12,338 nt of DNA from Oscillibacter sp. (GTDB taxonomy: Bacteria > Bacillota > Clostridia > Oscillospirales > Oscillospiraceae). Every line of letters begins with the position of its first letter. Within the stretch, counting starts at the first letter, position 1. Below are positions 6,309 to 12,338 of this stretch, piece by piece. Both the position numbers and the translations under genes were made by a program. The stretch is from assembly GCA_003539495.1 (NCBI GenBank), contig DPPB01000033.1:870-13207 (forward strand), read 5' to 3'. The notes under the pieces were generated by a model, which was not told the DNA's origin, searched no databases, and saw only the letters and a program-made list of their open reading frames with translations.

Positions 6309-8459
6309 ATGTCAACGATCATTACCAAGCGCCAGTTCCCCGGCTATCACAAGTATGAGCTGGATCTGGCCGGCCGCCCCCTGACGCTGGAGGTGGGCAA
6401 GCTGGCCGAGCTTGCCAACGCCGCCGTGATGGTGGGCTACGGCGACACCCGGGTGCTCTGCTGCGTCACCGCCGCCCCCCGTCCCCGGGACGGCATCGAC
6501 TTCTTCCCCCTGAGCGTGGACTTTGAGGAGAAGATGTACTCCGTGGGCCGTATTCCCGGCAGCTTTAACCGCCGCGAGGGCCGCCCCGGCGAGAAGGGCA
6601 TCCTCACCAGCCGCGTCATCGACCGGCCCATCCGCCCCCTGTTCCCCTCCGATTTCCGCAACGATGTGTCCGTCATGTGTACCGTGATGGCGGTGGATCA
6701 CGACTGCTCCCCCGAGGTAGCCGCCCTCATCGGCACCTCCGCCGCCCTGGCCATTTCCGACATTCCCTGGAATGGGCCCGTGGCCGCCCTGAAGGTGGGC
6801 CTGGTGGACGGCAAGCTGCTCTTTAACCCCACCAGCGAGCAGCGCAAGGTCAGCGACCTGGATGTGACCGTGGTGTCCACGGGCAAGAAGGTGGTCATGA
6901 TCGAGGCCGGCGCCAATGAGGTGCCCAACGATGTGATGTTTGAGGCCATCCGTATGGCCCACGAGGAGAATCAGAAGCAGATCGCCCTCATCAATCAGAT
7001 GGTCGCCGAGATCGGCAAGCCCAAGTTCGACTATCCCCACGCCGACTTCAACCAGGAGCTGTTTGACAAGATCGTTGCCGACTTCATGGACGAGGCCAAG
7101 GCCGCCATGGACACCGACGACAAGAATATCCGCGAGGCCCGCTGGAACGAGATGATCGAGCACTGGCACGAGAAGTATCTGGAGGAGTATCCGGATATGG
7201 ACCAGTACCTGGAGGAGTTTACCTACAAGTTCCAGAAGAAGATCGTGAAGGCCTGGCTGCTGGCAGGTCACCGTGTGGATGGCCGCCAGAAGAACGAGAT
7301 CCGTCCCCTGGACGCCGAGGTGGCCGTGCTGCCCCGTGTCCACGGCTCGGGCCTGTTTACCCGGGGCCAGACCCAGGTGCTCTCCGTCTGCACCCTGGAT
7401 ACCCTGTCCGCCAATCAGAAGCTGGACACCATCTGGGAGGAGACCGAGAAGCGCTACATGCACCACTACAACTTCCCCGGCTACTCCGTAGGCGAGGCCA
7501 AGCCCGCCCGCAGCCCCGGCCGGCGTGAGATCGGCCACGGCGCTCTGGCAGAGCGTGCCCTGCTGCCCGTGATTCCTCCGGTGGAGGAGTTCCCCTACGC
7601 CATCCGCGTGGTATCCGAGGTGGTGTCCTCTAACGGTTCTACCTCCCAGGGCTCCATCTGCGGCTCCACCCTGGCGCTGATGGATGCGGGCGTGCCCATC
7701 AAGGCCCCGGTGGCCGGCATCTCCTGCGGCCTGATCCAGGACGACGACGGCTCCTTCACCACCTTTATCGACATCCAGGGCGTGGAGGACTTCCACGGCG
7801 AGATGGACTTCAAGGTGGCCGGCACCAAGAAGGGCATCACCGCCATTCAGATGGACCTGAAGAACGACGGCCTGACCATGGAGATCATCAAGAATGCCCT
7901 GGACATCACCTACGACGCCCGGGTGCAGATCCTGGACCAGGTGATGCTGCCCTGTATCGCCGAGCCCCGGCCCGAGGTCAGCAAGTACGCTCCCAAGATG
8001 GTCACCCTGCACATTGACCCGGACAAGATCCGCGAGGTCATCGGCAAGGGCGGCAGCGTGATCCAAAAGATCGTGGCAGAGTCCGGCGCCAAAATTGACA
8101 TCGATGACGACGGCACCATCCACATCGCCTCCCCCGATGCCGAGAGCTGTGCTATCGCCAAGAAGTGCATCGACGACATCGTGTTCGTGCCCGAGGTGGG
8201 CGCCCTGTACTATGGCCGCGTGGTGCGCCTGATGACCTTCGGCGCCTTCGTGGAGCTGGCCCCCGGCAAGGACGGCCTGGTGCACATCTCCAAGCTGGCC
8301 GACCACCGCATTGAGAAGGTGGAGGACGCCTGCAAGGTGGGCGACATGATGTGGGTGAAGGTCACGGAGATCGATGAAAAGGGTCGCGTGAACCTGAGCC
8401 ACAAGGACGCCATGAAGGAGATCAAGGCCAAGGAGGCCGCCGGCGAGCCTATTAAATAA
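6309..8459 (+). CDS. pnp: Polyribonucleotide nucleotidyltransferase (PNPase)
   Basis: A 3'-to-5' phosphorolytic exoribonuclease that degrades mRNA and trims RNAs, acting as a ring-shaped homotrimer in the cytosol. The 716-aa chain has a first RNase PH-like domain (about 10-145), a helical linker (about 150-310), and a second, catalytic RNase PH domain (about 325-545) with SNGSTSQGS (441-449) and DFHGEMDFK (494-502). A KH domain with GKGG (579-582) and an S1 domain (about 631-700) follow. The residues matching E. coli D486, D492 and K494 are D494, D500 and K502, all present. The position matching D490 is Glu (E498). The C-terminal tail is short, with no long degradosome-type extension. ATG 6309 follows AAGGAG by 8 nt. 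Codons are strongly GC-ending. A strong terminator follows. Confidence 0.98.
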   Translation: MSTIITKRQFPGYHKYELDLAGRPLTLEVGKLAELANAAVMVGYGDTRVLCCVTAAPRPRDGIDFFPLSVDFEEKMYSVGRIPGSFNRREGRPGEKGILTSRVIDRPIRPLFPSDFRNDVSVMCTVMAVDHDCSPEVAALIGTSAALAISDIPWNGPVAALKVGLVDGKLLFNPTSEQRKVSDLDVTVVSTGKKVVMIEAGANEVPNDVMFEAIRMAHEENQKQIALINQMVAEIGKPKFDYPHADFNQELFDKIVADFMDEAKAAMDTDDKNIREARWNEMIEHWHEKYLEEYPDMDQYLEEFTYKFQKKIVKAWLLAGHRVDGRQKNEIRPLDAEVAVLPRVHGSGLFTRGQTQVLSVCTLDTLSANQKLDTIWEETEKRYMHHYNFPGYSVGEAKPARSPGRREIGHGALAERALLPVIPPVEEFPYAIRVVSEVVSSNGSTSQGSICGSTLALMDAGVPIKAPVAGISCGLIQDDDGSFTTFIDIQGVEDFHGEMDFKVAGTKKGITAIQMDLKNDGLTMEIIKNALDITYDARVQILDQVMLPCIAEPRPEVSKYAPKMVTLHIDPDKIREVIGKGGSVIQKIVAESGAKIDIDDDGTIHIASPDAESCAIAKKCIDDIVFVPEVGALYYGRVVRLMTFGAFVELAPGKDGLVHISKLADHRIEKVEDACKVGDMMWVKVTEIDEKGRVNLSHKDAMKEIKAKEAAGEPIK

Positions 8460-8484
8460 GGCGCGGATTTTTCCTGAATACTGC

Positions 8485-8519
8485 AAAAGGAGGACACCCG
8501 GTTGGTGTCCTCCTTTTTT
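8485..8519 (+). terminator. Intrinsic terminator of pnp
   Basis: A perfect 12-bp stem, AAGGAGGACACC (8487-8498) with GGTGTCCTCCTT (8504-8515), has a CGGTT loop and is followed by further T residues to 8519. It starts 26 nt after the pnp stop. Confidence 0.95.
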
Positions 8520-8559
8520 GTGCGGCAGCGGACAGCCGCCTGCGATATATCCCCTCGCA

Positions 8560-8590
8560 TTGACAAGCTTTTCCTCTGGCTTGCTATAAT
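8560..8590 (+). promoter_or_regulatory. Promoter of the Noc/ParB-like gene
   Basis: A perfect -35 TTGACA (8560-8565) and a perfect -10 TATAAT (8585-8590) are 19 nt apart, longer than ideal. An extended -10 (TGCTATAAT) may compensate. The start would be near 8597. The leader of about 113 nt contains a small hairpin TGCCG (8600-8604) with CGGCA (8611-8615) and an AT-rich stretch ending in A8GGAGG. Confidence 0.78.
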
Positions 8591-8709
8591 TTCGTCAGGT
8601 GCCGCAGGGACGGCAGGACTTCTCCTCGGCATTTTTTGAATTTCCCGACAGTTTTCCCGCATTTTTTTCGCCCGCTTCTGTTATATTCAAAAAAAAGGAG
8701 GCGGTTTAC

Positions 8710-9525
8710 GTGAAAAATACTCTTAAAAACGACTTCCTCTCCAGCCGGGTCCGGTACATACCCTTAGAGCACATCGTGCCCAATCCCCACCAGCCCCGGC
8801 GGGATTTTGACCCGGCGGCCCTGGCGGAGCTGGCGGACAGCATCCGCCAGTACGGCGTCCTGCAGCCTGCCACGGTGCGTACCCGGGGCCGGGACTATGA
8901 GCTGGTGGCCGGAGAACGGCGTTTCCGGGCAGCCAAGCTGGCGGGGCTGAAGGAGCTGCCGTGCCTCATCGCCCAGGTGGGAGAGGAGGACTCGGCCCTG
9001 CTGGCCCTGATGGAAAATCTCCAGCGCCGGGACCTGAATTACATGGAGGAGGCAGCGGCCATTGCCCAGCTGGTGCAGCGGTGGGGCCTGAGCCAGGAGG
9101 AGGCGGCCCGGAAGCTGGGCAAAAGCCAGTCCGCCGTGGCCAATAAGCTGCGGCTGCTGCGCCTGCCCGGCACCGTGGTGGAGCTGCTGCAGCAGGGAGA
9201 CCTGTCCGAGCGCCACGCCCGGGCGCTGCTGCGCCTGGCAGACGAGGAGGAGCAGCTGGCGGCGGCGAAAACCATCATCGCCCGGGGGCTGAATGTGGCG
9301 CAGACAGAGGAATACATCGAGTTGCTGCTGCGGAAGATCCAGGTCACGCCGCCCCACCGGCGGCCCACGTTCATCCTCAAGGATGTGCGGCTGTTCCTCA
9401 ACAGCCTGGACCGCTCCCTGAGCCTCATGCGCTCGGCAGGAGTAGACGCCGCCTGCGGCCGCCAGGACACGGAGGACGAGATCCTGCTCACCATCCGGAT
9501 ACCTAAGGCAAGACGGGTGGGGTGA
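8710..9525 (+). CDS. ParB/Noc-family DNA-binding protein (nucleoid occlusion-like)
   Basis: The 271-aa protein belongs to the CTP-dependent ParB clamp family, which binds centromere-like sites and organises the chromosome or shields it from division. The N-terminal nuclease-like/CTPase region carries IPLEHIVPNPHQPRRDF (17-33), GERRFRA (69-75) and ENLQRRDLN (102-110). The helix-turn-helix (127-153) reads LSQEEAARKLGKSQSAVANK and continues KLRLLRLP, closer to Noc than to Spo0J. The C-terminal dimer domain begins FILKDVRLFLNSL (221-233) and ends in TIRIPK. GTG 8710 is chosen because GGAGG lies 8 nt upstream; an earlier in-frame start at 8599 would lie at the predicted transcription start. The gene stands alone, away from parA and rsmG, between its own promoter and terminator. 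Whether it acts as ParB or Noc cannot be settled from the sequence. Confidence 0.88.
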   Translation: MKNTLKNDFLSSRVRYIPLEHIVPNPHQPRRDFDPAALAELADSIRQYGVLQPATVRTRGRDYELVAGERRFRAAKLAGLKELPCLIAQVGEEDSALLALMENLQRRDLNYMEEAAAIAQLVQRWGLSQEEAARKLGKSQSAVANKLRLLRLPGTVVELLQQGDLSERHARALLRLADEEEQLAAAKTIIARGLNVAQTEEYIELLLRKIQVTPPHRRPTFILKDVRLFLNSLDRSLSLMRSAGVDAACGRQDTEDEILLTIRIPKARRVG

Positions 9526-9528
9526 AAG

Positions 9529-9558
9529 AAAAAACGGACTGAATTCAGTCCGTTTTTT
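9529..9558. terminator. Symmetrical (bidirectional) terminator after the Noc/ParB-like gene
   Basis: A 30-nt perfect palindrome: A6, CGGACTG, AATT, CAGTCCG, T6. It begins 3 nt after the Noc/ParB-like stop. The T6 tracts on both strands mean it can also stop minus-strand read-through from the gene ending at 9807. An EcoRI site (GAATTC) lies at its centre. Confidence 0.93.
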
Positions 9559-9615
9559 GCCGCGGAAGTGCCGGCGTGTCTTGCAATACGGGAAAAAGGG
9601 CCGTAAAACCCCAGC

Positions 9616-9689
9616 GGGGCGATGTGGGCATCGCCCCCTACGCAGAAACCGGAAACCTGAGTAGGGGCGACCGCAGGGGGCGCCCCTAC
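9616..9689. repeat. Second copy of the modular GTAGGGG/CCCCTAC palindromic repeat
   Basis: Hairpin GGGGCGATG (9616-9624) with CATCGCCCC (9629-9637) runs into CCCCTACG, then a spacer containing an ACCGG core, then GTAGGGGCG (9661-9669), which pairs with CGCCCCTAC (9681-9689). The order of parts matches 5354-5425, where CCCCTACGCA, an ACCGG-containing spacer and GTAGGGGCG are also found. The sequences are alike at the CCCCTACGCA and GTAGGGGCG blocks but differ in the hairpin arms. The gene-free interval 9526-9806 holds only this repeat and two terminators. Confidence 0.75.
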
Positions 9690-9758
9690 TCACCCGTTTA
9701 CATCCCTGTCTCCATAGGGCGGGGTGACCATACTCACCGCCGCACATTGCCAGAAGTC

Positions 9759-9791
9759 AAAGTGCAGCAGAGTAAAATGCTGCACTTTTTT
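9759..9791. terminator. Convergent hairpin downstream of the DUF6591-like gene
   Basis: A perfect 11-bp stem, AAAGTGCAGCA (9759-9769) with TGCTGCACTTT (9778-9788), has an 8-nt loop. The T6 run is on the plus side and only T3 on the minus side. It sits 16 nt beyond the stop of the minus-strand gene at 9807, so it probably ends that transcript, backed up by the symmetrical terminator at 9529-9558. Confidence 0.7.
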
Positions 9792-9806
9792 GTGTGTGCT
9801 TTTGTT

Positions 9807-10874
9807 TTAGTTGTAAGTCACGTCAAGCAGCTTCTGGTTGACACGAGTCTGCACTTCAATATAATAGGCCAGCTCGTCATCATTCAAGTCCTCATTTTCC
9901 CATTGTTCAAATTTTTTGGCAAAATCAGCATATTTTCTCATGTAGCTTGCATAATCGGCAATCAAACCTATGTCGCTGGGGTTATTGTTGTACTTTTCCA
10001 TAAATGCAACATATTCATCCACAAAGGCCTCATAGCTGTCCATGGCGGCCTTGAAATCACTGCGCAGACCGGATGTATTTTCTTGCTGATCGGACTTGTC
10101 GGATTCGTCCGGTGTAGGCGTAACAGGTTCGGAATCGGGCGCAGTACCAGAAGTACCCTTTGGCGCTTCCAGTTCAACCAGCATGACATTGTTGCCTTTG
10201 TACGTCAAGGAAATGTGTGAGCCTGCCGCATTATCAGCGCGGTAGTAGGTATCACCCTTGTCATAGTTAGCGTGAAAGCCTGCCGCAGCGCAATCGGTCA
10301 CATACTGATCGAAGGCTGCCTTACTGGTGTCGCCGATGTACACAGAGAAATGATTTTCATATTCATAGTTGAATTTTCCCATGTTGGATTTTGGAGCGGG
10401 TACCTGCTGGCCCAGCGCACTGGCAGGCCAGGATATACTGTTAATCGCCATAGGCGCCTCCAGCGAAATGGACAGGCGCTCGCCAATGTGGCTCAAGCTA
10501 AGGAAGTACCCCTCGGCATCATAGGCAGAGTAGTCGCTTGTGCCCTTGTCGGCATCTACGGTAAAACCCTTGGCAATGCACTCACTCAGATACGCGGTGT
10601 ATCGGTCGTCGGATACCTTGTCAATGTGAACACTGAGTTCTTCGGCGGTGTTGGTGTACAGGGATCCTTTGTTAGAGGGTGGGACGGGGAGACGCTGGTG
10701 CAGTTCGACATTATCCCAATTGATCTTATCGTTTTTCTTGCCGCCTGTAATTGCATTGATAGCTGCAATAACAACAACGGCTATCAGGACATAGAACCAC
10801 CACCGCTTTGTGATGGGGCGAGCAGTCTTTTCTTTCGGGGCAAAAGGCGCTTGGTCTGCAAATTTATTTTTCAT
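9807..10874 (-). CDS. Membrane-anchored protein with two internal repeats and a DUF6591-like C-terminus
   Basis: The 355-aa protein is of unknown function. A short basic cytosolic N-terminus (1-24) precedes one membrane span (about 25-43, WWFYVLIAVVVIAAINAI); the rest should face outside. Two related modules follow, about 51-141 and 146-238. Each has a W near its start, a VPxPxSNxG-type segment, a central D-x-Y-x-x-Y/F-x-x-x-C-x-x-x-GF core (99-104 and 195-200), a DKG motif and an ISLEAP/VELEAP end. A low-complexity acidic, proline-rich linker (239-267) leads to a helical tail (268-355) rich in Tyr and Asp/Glu that I associate with DUF6591; that assignment is from memory and unverified. ATG 10874 follows a GGAAGGAAGGA tract. 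Base composition is visibly less GC-rich than its neighbours, suggesting separate acquisition. It is divergent from an XRE regulator with shared operators. Confidence 0.8.
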   Translation of the reverse strand: MKNKFADQAPFAPKEKTARPITKRWWFYVLIAVVVIAAINAITGGKKNDKINWDNVELHQRLPVPPSNKGSLYTNTAEELSVHIDKVSDDRYTAYLSECIAKGFTVDADKGTSDYSAYDAEGYFLSLSHIGERLSISLEAPMAINSISWPASALGQQVPAPKSNMGKFNYEYENHFSVYIGDTSKAAFDQYVTDCAAAGFHANYDKGDTYYRADNAAGSHISLTYKGNNVMLVELEAPKGTSGTAPDSEPVTPTPDESDKSDQQENTSGLRSDFKAAMDSYEAFVDEYVAFMEKYNNNPSDIGLIADYASYMRKYADFAKKFEQWENEDLNDDELAYYIEVQTRVNQKLLDVTYN

Positions 10875-10920
10875 AGCTGATTTCCTTCCTTCCTAACGGT
10901 TGATAGGTACTTATAACTCC

Positions 10921-10949
10921 ATAATAGTAAAAATATTTACTAAAGTCAA
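10921..10949 (-). promoter_or_regulatory. Promoter of the DUF6591-like membrane protein gene
   Basis: On the minus strand, -35 TTGACT (10949-10944), a 17-nt spacer and -10 TATTAT (10926-10921) are seen; the start would be near 10914. The -35 lies exactly in the 9-nt gap between two palindromic sites, and one of those sites fills the promoter spacer, an ideal layout for repression. Confidence 0.8.
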
Positions 10950-10966
10950 TAGTAAATATTTTTACT
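10926..10966. promoter_or_regulatory. Twin operator: perfect 16-bp inverted repeat in the divergent promoter region
   Basis: AGTAAAAATATTTACT (10926-10941) and its exact reverse complement AGTAAATATTTTTACT (10951-10966) are separated by 9 nt. Each half is itself a palindrome of the form AGTAAA-N4-TTTACT, so there are two dimer sites with centres 25 bp apart. They flank the -35 box of the minus-strand gene and sit just before the TATACT hexamer (10971-10976) that may be the -10 of the plus-strand regulator. The XRE protein encoded next door is the obvious candidate to bind them; that is inference. Confidence 0.82.
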
Positions 10967-11001
10967 TGCGTATACTACCTCACAGAAAGGTGGGGGAAGA
11001 T

Positions 11002-11211
11002 ATGAATGCGTATACCATTAATCTGCGAAATCTCCGGGAGGATCACGACCTGACCCAGCAGCAGGTGGCGGAGTATTTGGGGACATCGCAGACCATGGTG
11101 GCCCGGTATGAGCGAGAGGCCAGCGAGCTGCCCTTGCGGCATTTTATCCGCCTTTGCCAGCTCTATCAGGTGTCTGCTGATGAGGTGTTGGGGCTGCGGC
11201 GCAGAAAATAA
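11002..11211 (+). CDS. XRE/Cro-CI family helix-turn-helix regulator, single domain
   Basis: The 69-aa protein is almost entirely one HTH_3 domain. LREDHDLTQQQVAEYLGT (11-28) and SQTMVARYEREASELP (29-44) form the helix-turn-helix, and residues 45-65 form the closing helices (FIRLCQLYQVSADEVLGL). No sensor or protease domain is present, so it probably binds DNA constitutively as a dimer or is controlled by amount. ATG 11002 follows AGGTGG (10988-10993) by 8 nt. The reading frame is open back to 10900, but that part overlaps the operators and promoters and is not coding. It is divergent from the membrane protein gene and probably represses both. Confidence 0.92.
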   Translation: MNAYTINLRNLREDHDLTQQQVAEYLGTSQTMVARYEREASELPLRHFIRLCQLYQVSADEVLGLRRRK

Positions 11212-11243
11212 AAAACACGAGGGACAGGCGATGCGCCTGTCCC
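11209..11243 (-). terminator. Intrinsic terminator of the glyS-micro-ORF transcript
   Basis: A perfect 10-bp stem GGGACAGGCG (11221-11230) with CGCCTGTCCC (11234-11243) has a 3-nt loop. On the minus strand it is followed by TCGTG and then T6 (11215-11210). It occupies the 49-nt convergent gap between the XRE gene stop (11211) and the micro-ORF stop (11261). On the plus strand no T-run follows. Confidence 0.85.
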
Positions 11244-11260
11244 CCTGTGTGCTATAAATA

Positions 11261-11383
11261 TTACTTCTTTTTCTTTGTCCGCTCCTCAATTTTCTTGCCC
11301 GCCCATTTGGCCAGGTTTACGCAGGCGGCAGCGGTGACCGCCAGTAGCACGGTGCCCAGGGCAAGCTGCTTTTTCGGCTTCAT
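11261..11383 (-). CDS. Putative 40-aa single-span membrane micro-protein downstream of glyS
   Basis: This ORF has a basic start MKPKKQ, a hydrophobic segment (about 7-27, LALGTVLLAVTAAACVNLAKWA) and a very basic tail AGKKIEERTKKKK. Its ATG begins one base after the glyS stop codon (TGATATG on the minus strand), so it would be translated by termination-reinitiation. A purine-rich GAGAGG lies about 13 nt upstream inside glyS. The terminator begins 17 nt after its stop, so the ORF lies inside the transcript. I do not recognise a family. The chance of a random 40-codon ORF here is not negligible; the placement and the membrane-protein-like composition argue for a real gene. Confidence 0.5.
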   Translation of the reverse strand: MKPKKQLALGTVLLAVTAAACVNLAKWAGKKIEERTKKKK

Positions 11384-11384
11384 A

Positions 11385-12338
11385 TCAGTACGCCAGCCTC
11401 TCTGCCAGGTAAGCCTTCAGCTCACTGATAGGCACGCGCACTTGCTCCATGCTGTCACGCTCACGGACGGTGACGCAGTTGTCGCCGGCCTTTTCGCCAT
11501 CGCCCACGGTGTCAAAGTCCACGGTGATGCAGAAGGGTGTGCCCACTTCGTCCTCCCGGCGATAGCGCTTGCCGATGGAGCCGGTCTCGTCGAAGTCGAT
11601 CATCCACTCCTTGGCCAGCTCCTCGTAGATCTTGCGGGCAGGCTCGGACAGTTTCTTGCTCAGGGGCAGGATGGCCGCCTTGTAGGGGGCCAGAGCCGGG
11701 TGCAGGTGCAGCACCACGCGCACGTCGTTCTTGCTCTCGTCCACCGTTTCCTCGTCGTAGGCGTCGCACAGCACCGCCAGCACGCTGCGCTCCACGCCTA
11801 GGGACGGCTCCACCACATAGGGGATGTAGCGCTGGTTGGTCTCGGGGTCAAAGTAGGTCAGGTCCTTGCCGGAGGTATTCTGATGCTGGGTCAGGTCGTA
11901 GTCGGTGCGGTCCGCCACGCCCCACAGCTCACCCCAGCCGAAGGGGAACAGGAACTCAAAGTCCGTGGTGGCCTTGGAGTAGAAGCACAGCTCCTCGGGA
12001 TCGTGGTCACGCAGGCGCAGGTTCTCATCCTTCAGGCCGATGCCCAGCAGCCAGTTATGGCAGAAGGTGCGCCAGTAGTTGAACCACTCCAGGTCGGTGC
12101 CGGGCTTGCAGAAGAACTCCAGCTCCATCTGCTCAAACTCCCGGACCCGGAAGATGAAGTTGCCCGGAGTGATCTCGTTGCGGAAGGACTTGCCGATCTG
12201 GCACACGCCGAAGGGCAGCTTGCGCCGGGTGGTGCGCTGGGTATTGACAAAGTTGGTGAAGATGCCCTGGGCGGTCTCGGGCCGCAGGTACACGGTGTTC
12301 TTGGCATCCTCGGTGACACCCTGGAAGGTCTTGAACAT
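11385..12338 (-). CDS. glyS: Glycyl-tRNA synthetase, single-chain (eukaryote-like alpha2) type, C-terminal part
   Basis: Charges tRNA-Gly with glycine using ATP. The window holds the last 317 codons; full-length relatives are about 460 aa, so roughly 140-150 N-terminal residues, including class II motif 1, lie beyond the right edge. The first Met in view is inside the protein. Visible are the conserved MFKTFQGVTEDAKNTVYLRP segment (1-20), motif 2 FRNEITPGNFIFRVREFEQ (52-70), the ELWGVADRTDYDL glycine-site region (137-149), motif 3 GVERSVLAVL (181-190) and the anticodon-binding domain (about 208-300). This is the homodimeric form, not the alpha2beta2 GlyQ/GlyS form. The stop is one base before the next ATG. 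The promoter and any T-box lie outside the window. Confidence 0.97.
   Translation of the reverse strand: MFKTFQGVTEDAKNTVYLRPETAQGIFTNFVNTQRTTRRKLPFGVCQIGKSFRNEITPGNFIFRVREFEQMELEFFCKPGTDLEWFNYWRTFCHNWLLGIGLKDENLRLRDHDPEELCFYSKATTDFEFLFPFGWGELWGVADRTDYDLTQHQNTSGKDLTYFDPETNQRYIPYVVEPSLGVERSVLAVLCDAYDEETVDESKNDVRVVLHLHPALAPYKAAILPLSKKLSEPARKIYEELAKEWMIDFDETGSIGKRYRREDEVGTPFCITVDFDTVGDGEKAGDNCVTVRERDSMEQVRVPISELKAYLAERLAY

Noticed and set aside
6312..8486. 724-codon open frame on the minus strand covering all of pnp
   Set aside because: It mirrors pnp codon by codon, is rich in His, Gly, Leu and Val from antisense GC-biased codons, has no family motifs, and runs through the pnp terminator. pnp itself is beyond doubt.
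8764..9747. 327-codon minus-strand frame opposite the Noc/ParB-like gene
   Set aside because: It crosses the symmetrical terminator at 9529-9558 and a palindromic repeat, and its composition (many Gln, Leu, Arg, Pro) is typical of an antisense shadow.
10272..10880. 202-codon plus-strand frame opposite the DUF6591-like gene
   Set aside because: The minus-strand frame has a coherent membrane span, internal repeats, a promoter and a ribosome site; the plus-strand frame has none of these.

Overview
The window looks like chromosomal DNA of a GC-rich, gut-type Clostridia member, probably Oscillospirales/Oscillospiraceae. I infer this from strong AGGAGG-type ribosome binding sites, GC-ending codons, the rpsO-pnp pair, a CBS/DRTGG-type manganese pyrophosphatase, a Noc-like ParB protein, a eukaryote-like single-chain glycyl-tRNA synthetase, and intergenic palindromes built around a GTAGGGG/CCCCTAC core. 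No mobile element, tRNA, rRNA or CRISPR array is visible. No taxonomic search could be run.

Layout, left to right: (1) 1-187 is non-coding and holds three inverted repeats. (2) 188-1798 (-) encodes a CBS-DRTGG family II pyrophosphatase with a clear promoter. (3) 1976-4996 (-) is a tightly coupled three-gene operon in the order YtrA-type GntR repressor, ABC ATPase, ABC-2-type permease. It has a near-consensus promoter, a tandem 9-bp repeat at the predicted transcription start and a terminator. (4) 5078-5491 is a 414-nt gene-free stretch packed with palindromic repeat units. (5) 5492-5680 (+) encodes a small single-cluster ferredoxin. (6) 5850-8459 (+) is rpsO-pnp. A terminator separates the two genes, and the pnp leader carries a long imperfect duplex that resembles an RNase III substrate. 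(7) 8710-9525 (+) is a stand-alone Noc/ParB-like gene with its own promoter and terminator. (8) 9560-9806 holds a second copy of the palindromic repeat family and a convergent hairpin. (9) 9807-11211 is a divergent pair: a membrane-anchored protein with two internal repeats and a DUF6591-like tail (-), and a 69-aa XRE-type regulator (+). Between them lies a perfect 16-bp inverted repeat placed around the -35 and spacer of the membrane protein promoter. (10) 11261-12338 (-) is the C-terminal part of glyS followed, one base after its stop, by an unrecognised 40-aa membrane micro-ORF and a terminator.

Most genes are housekeeping: tRNA charging, ribosome, RNA decay, pyrophosphate removal, chromosome organisation. 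The accessory parts are the GntR-ABC cassette, probably an envelope-stress or efflux module, and the XRE/DUF6591-like pair, which looks like a self-contained two-gene unit of unknown function. The most noteworthy non-coding signals are the pnp leader duplex, the twin operator at 10926-10966 and the modular GTAGGGG palindromes.
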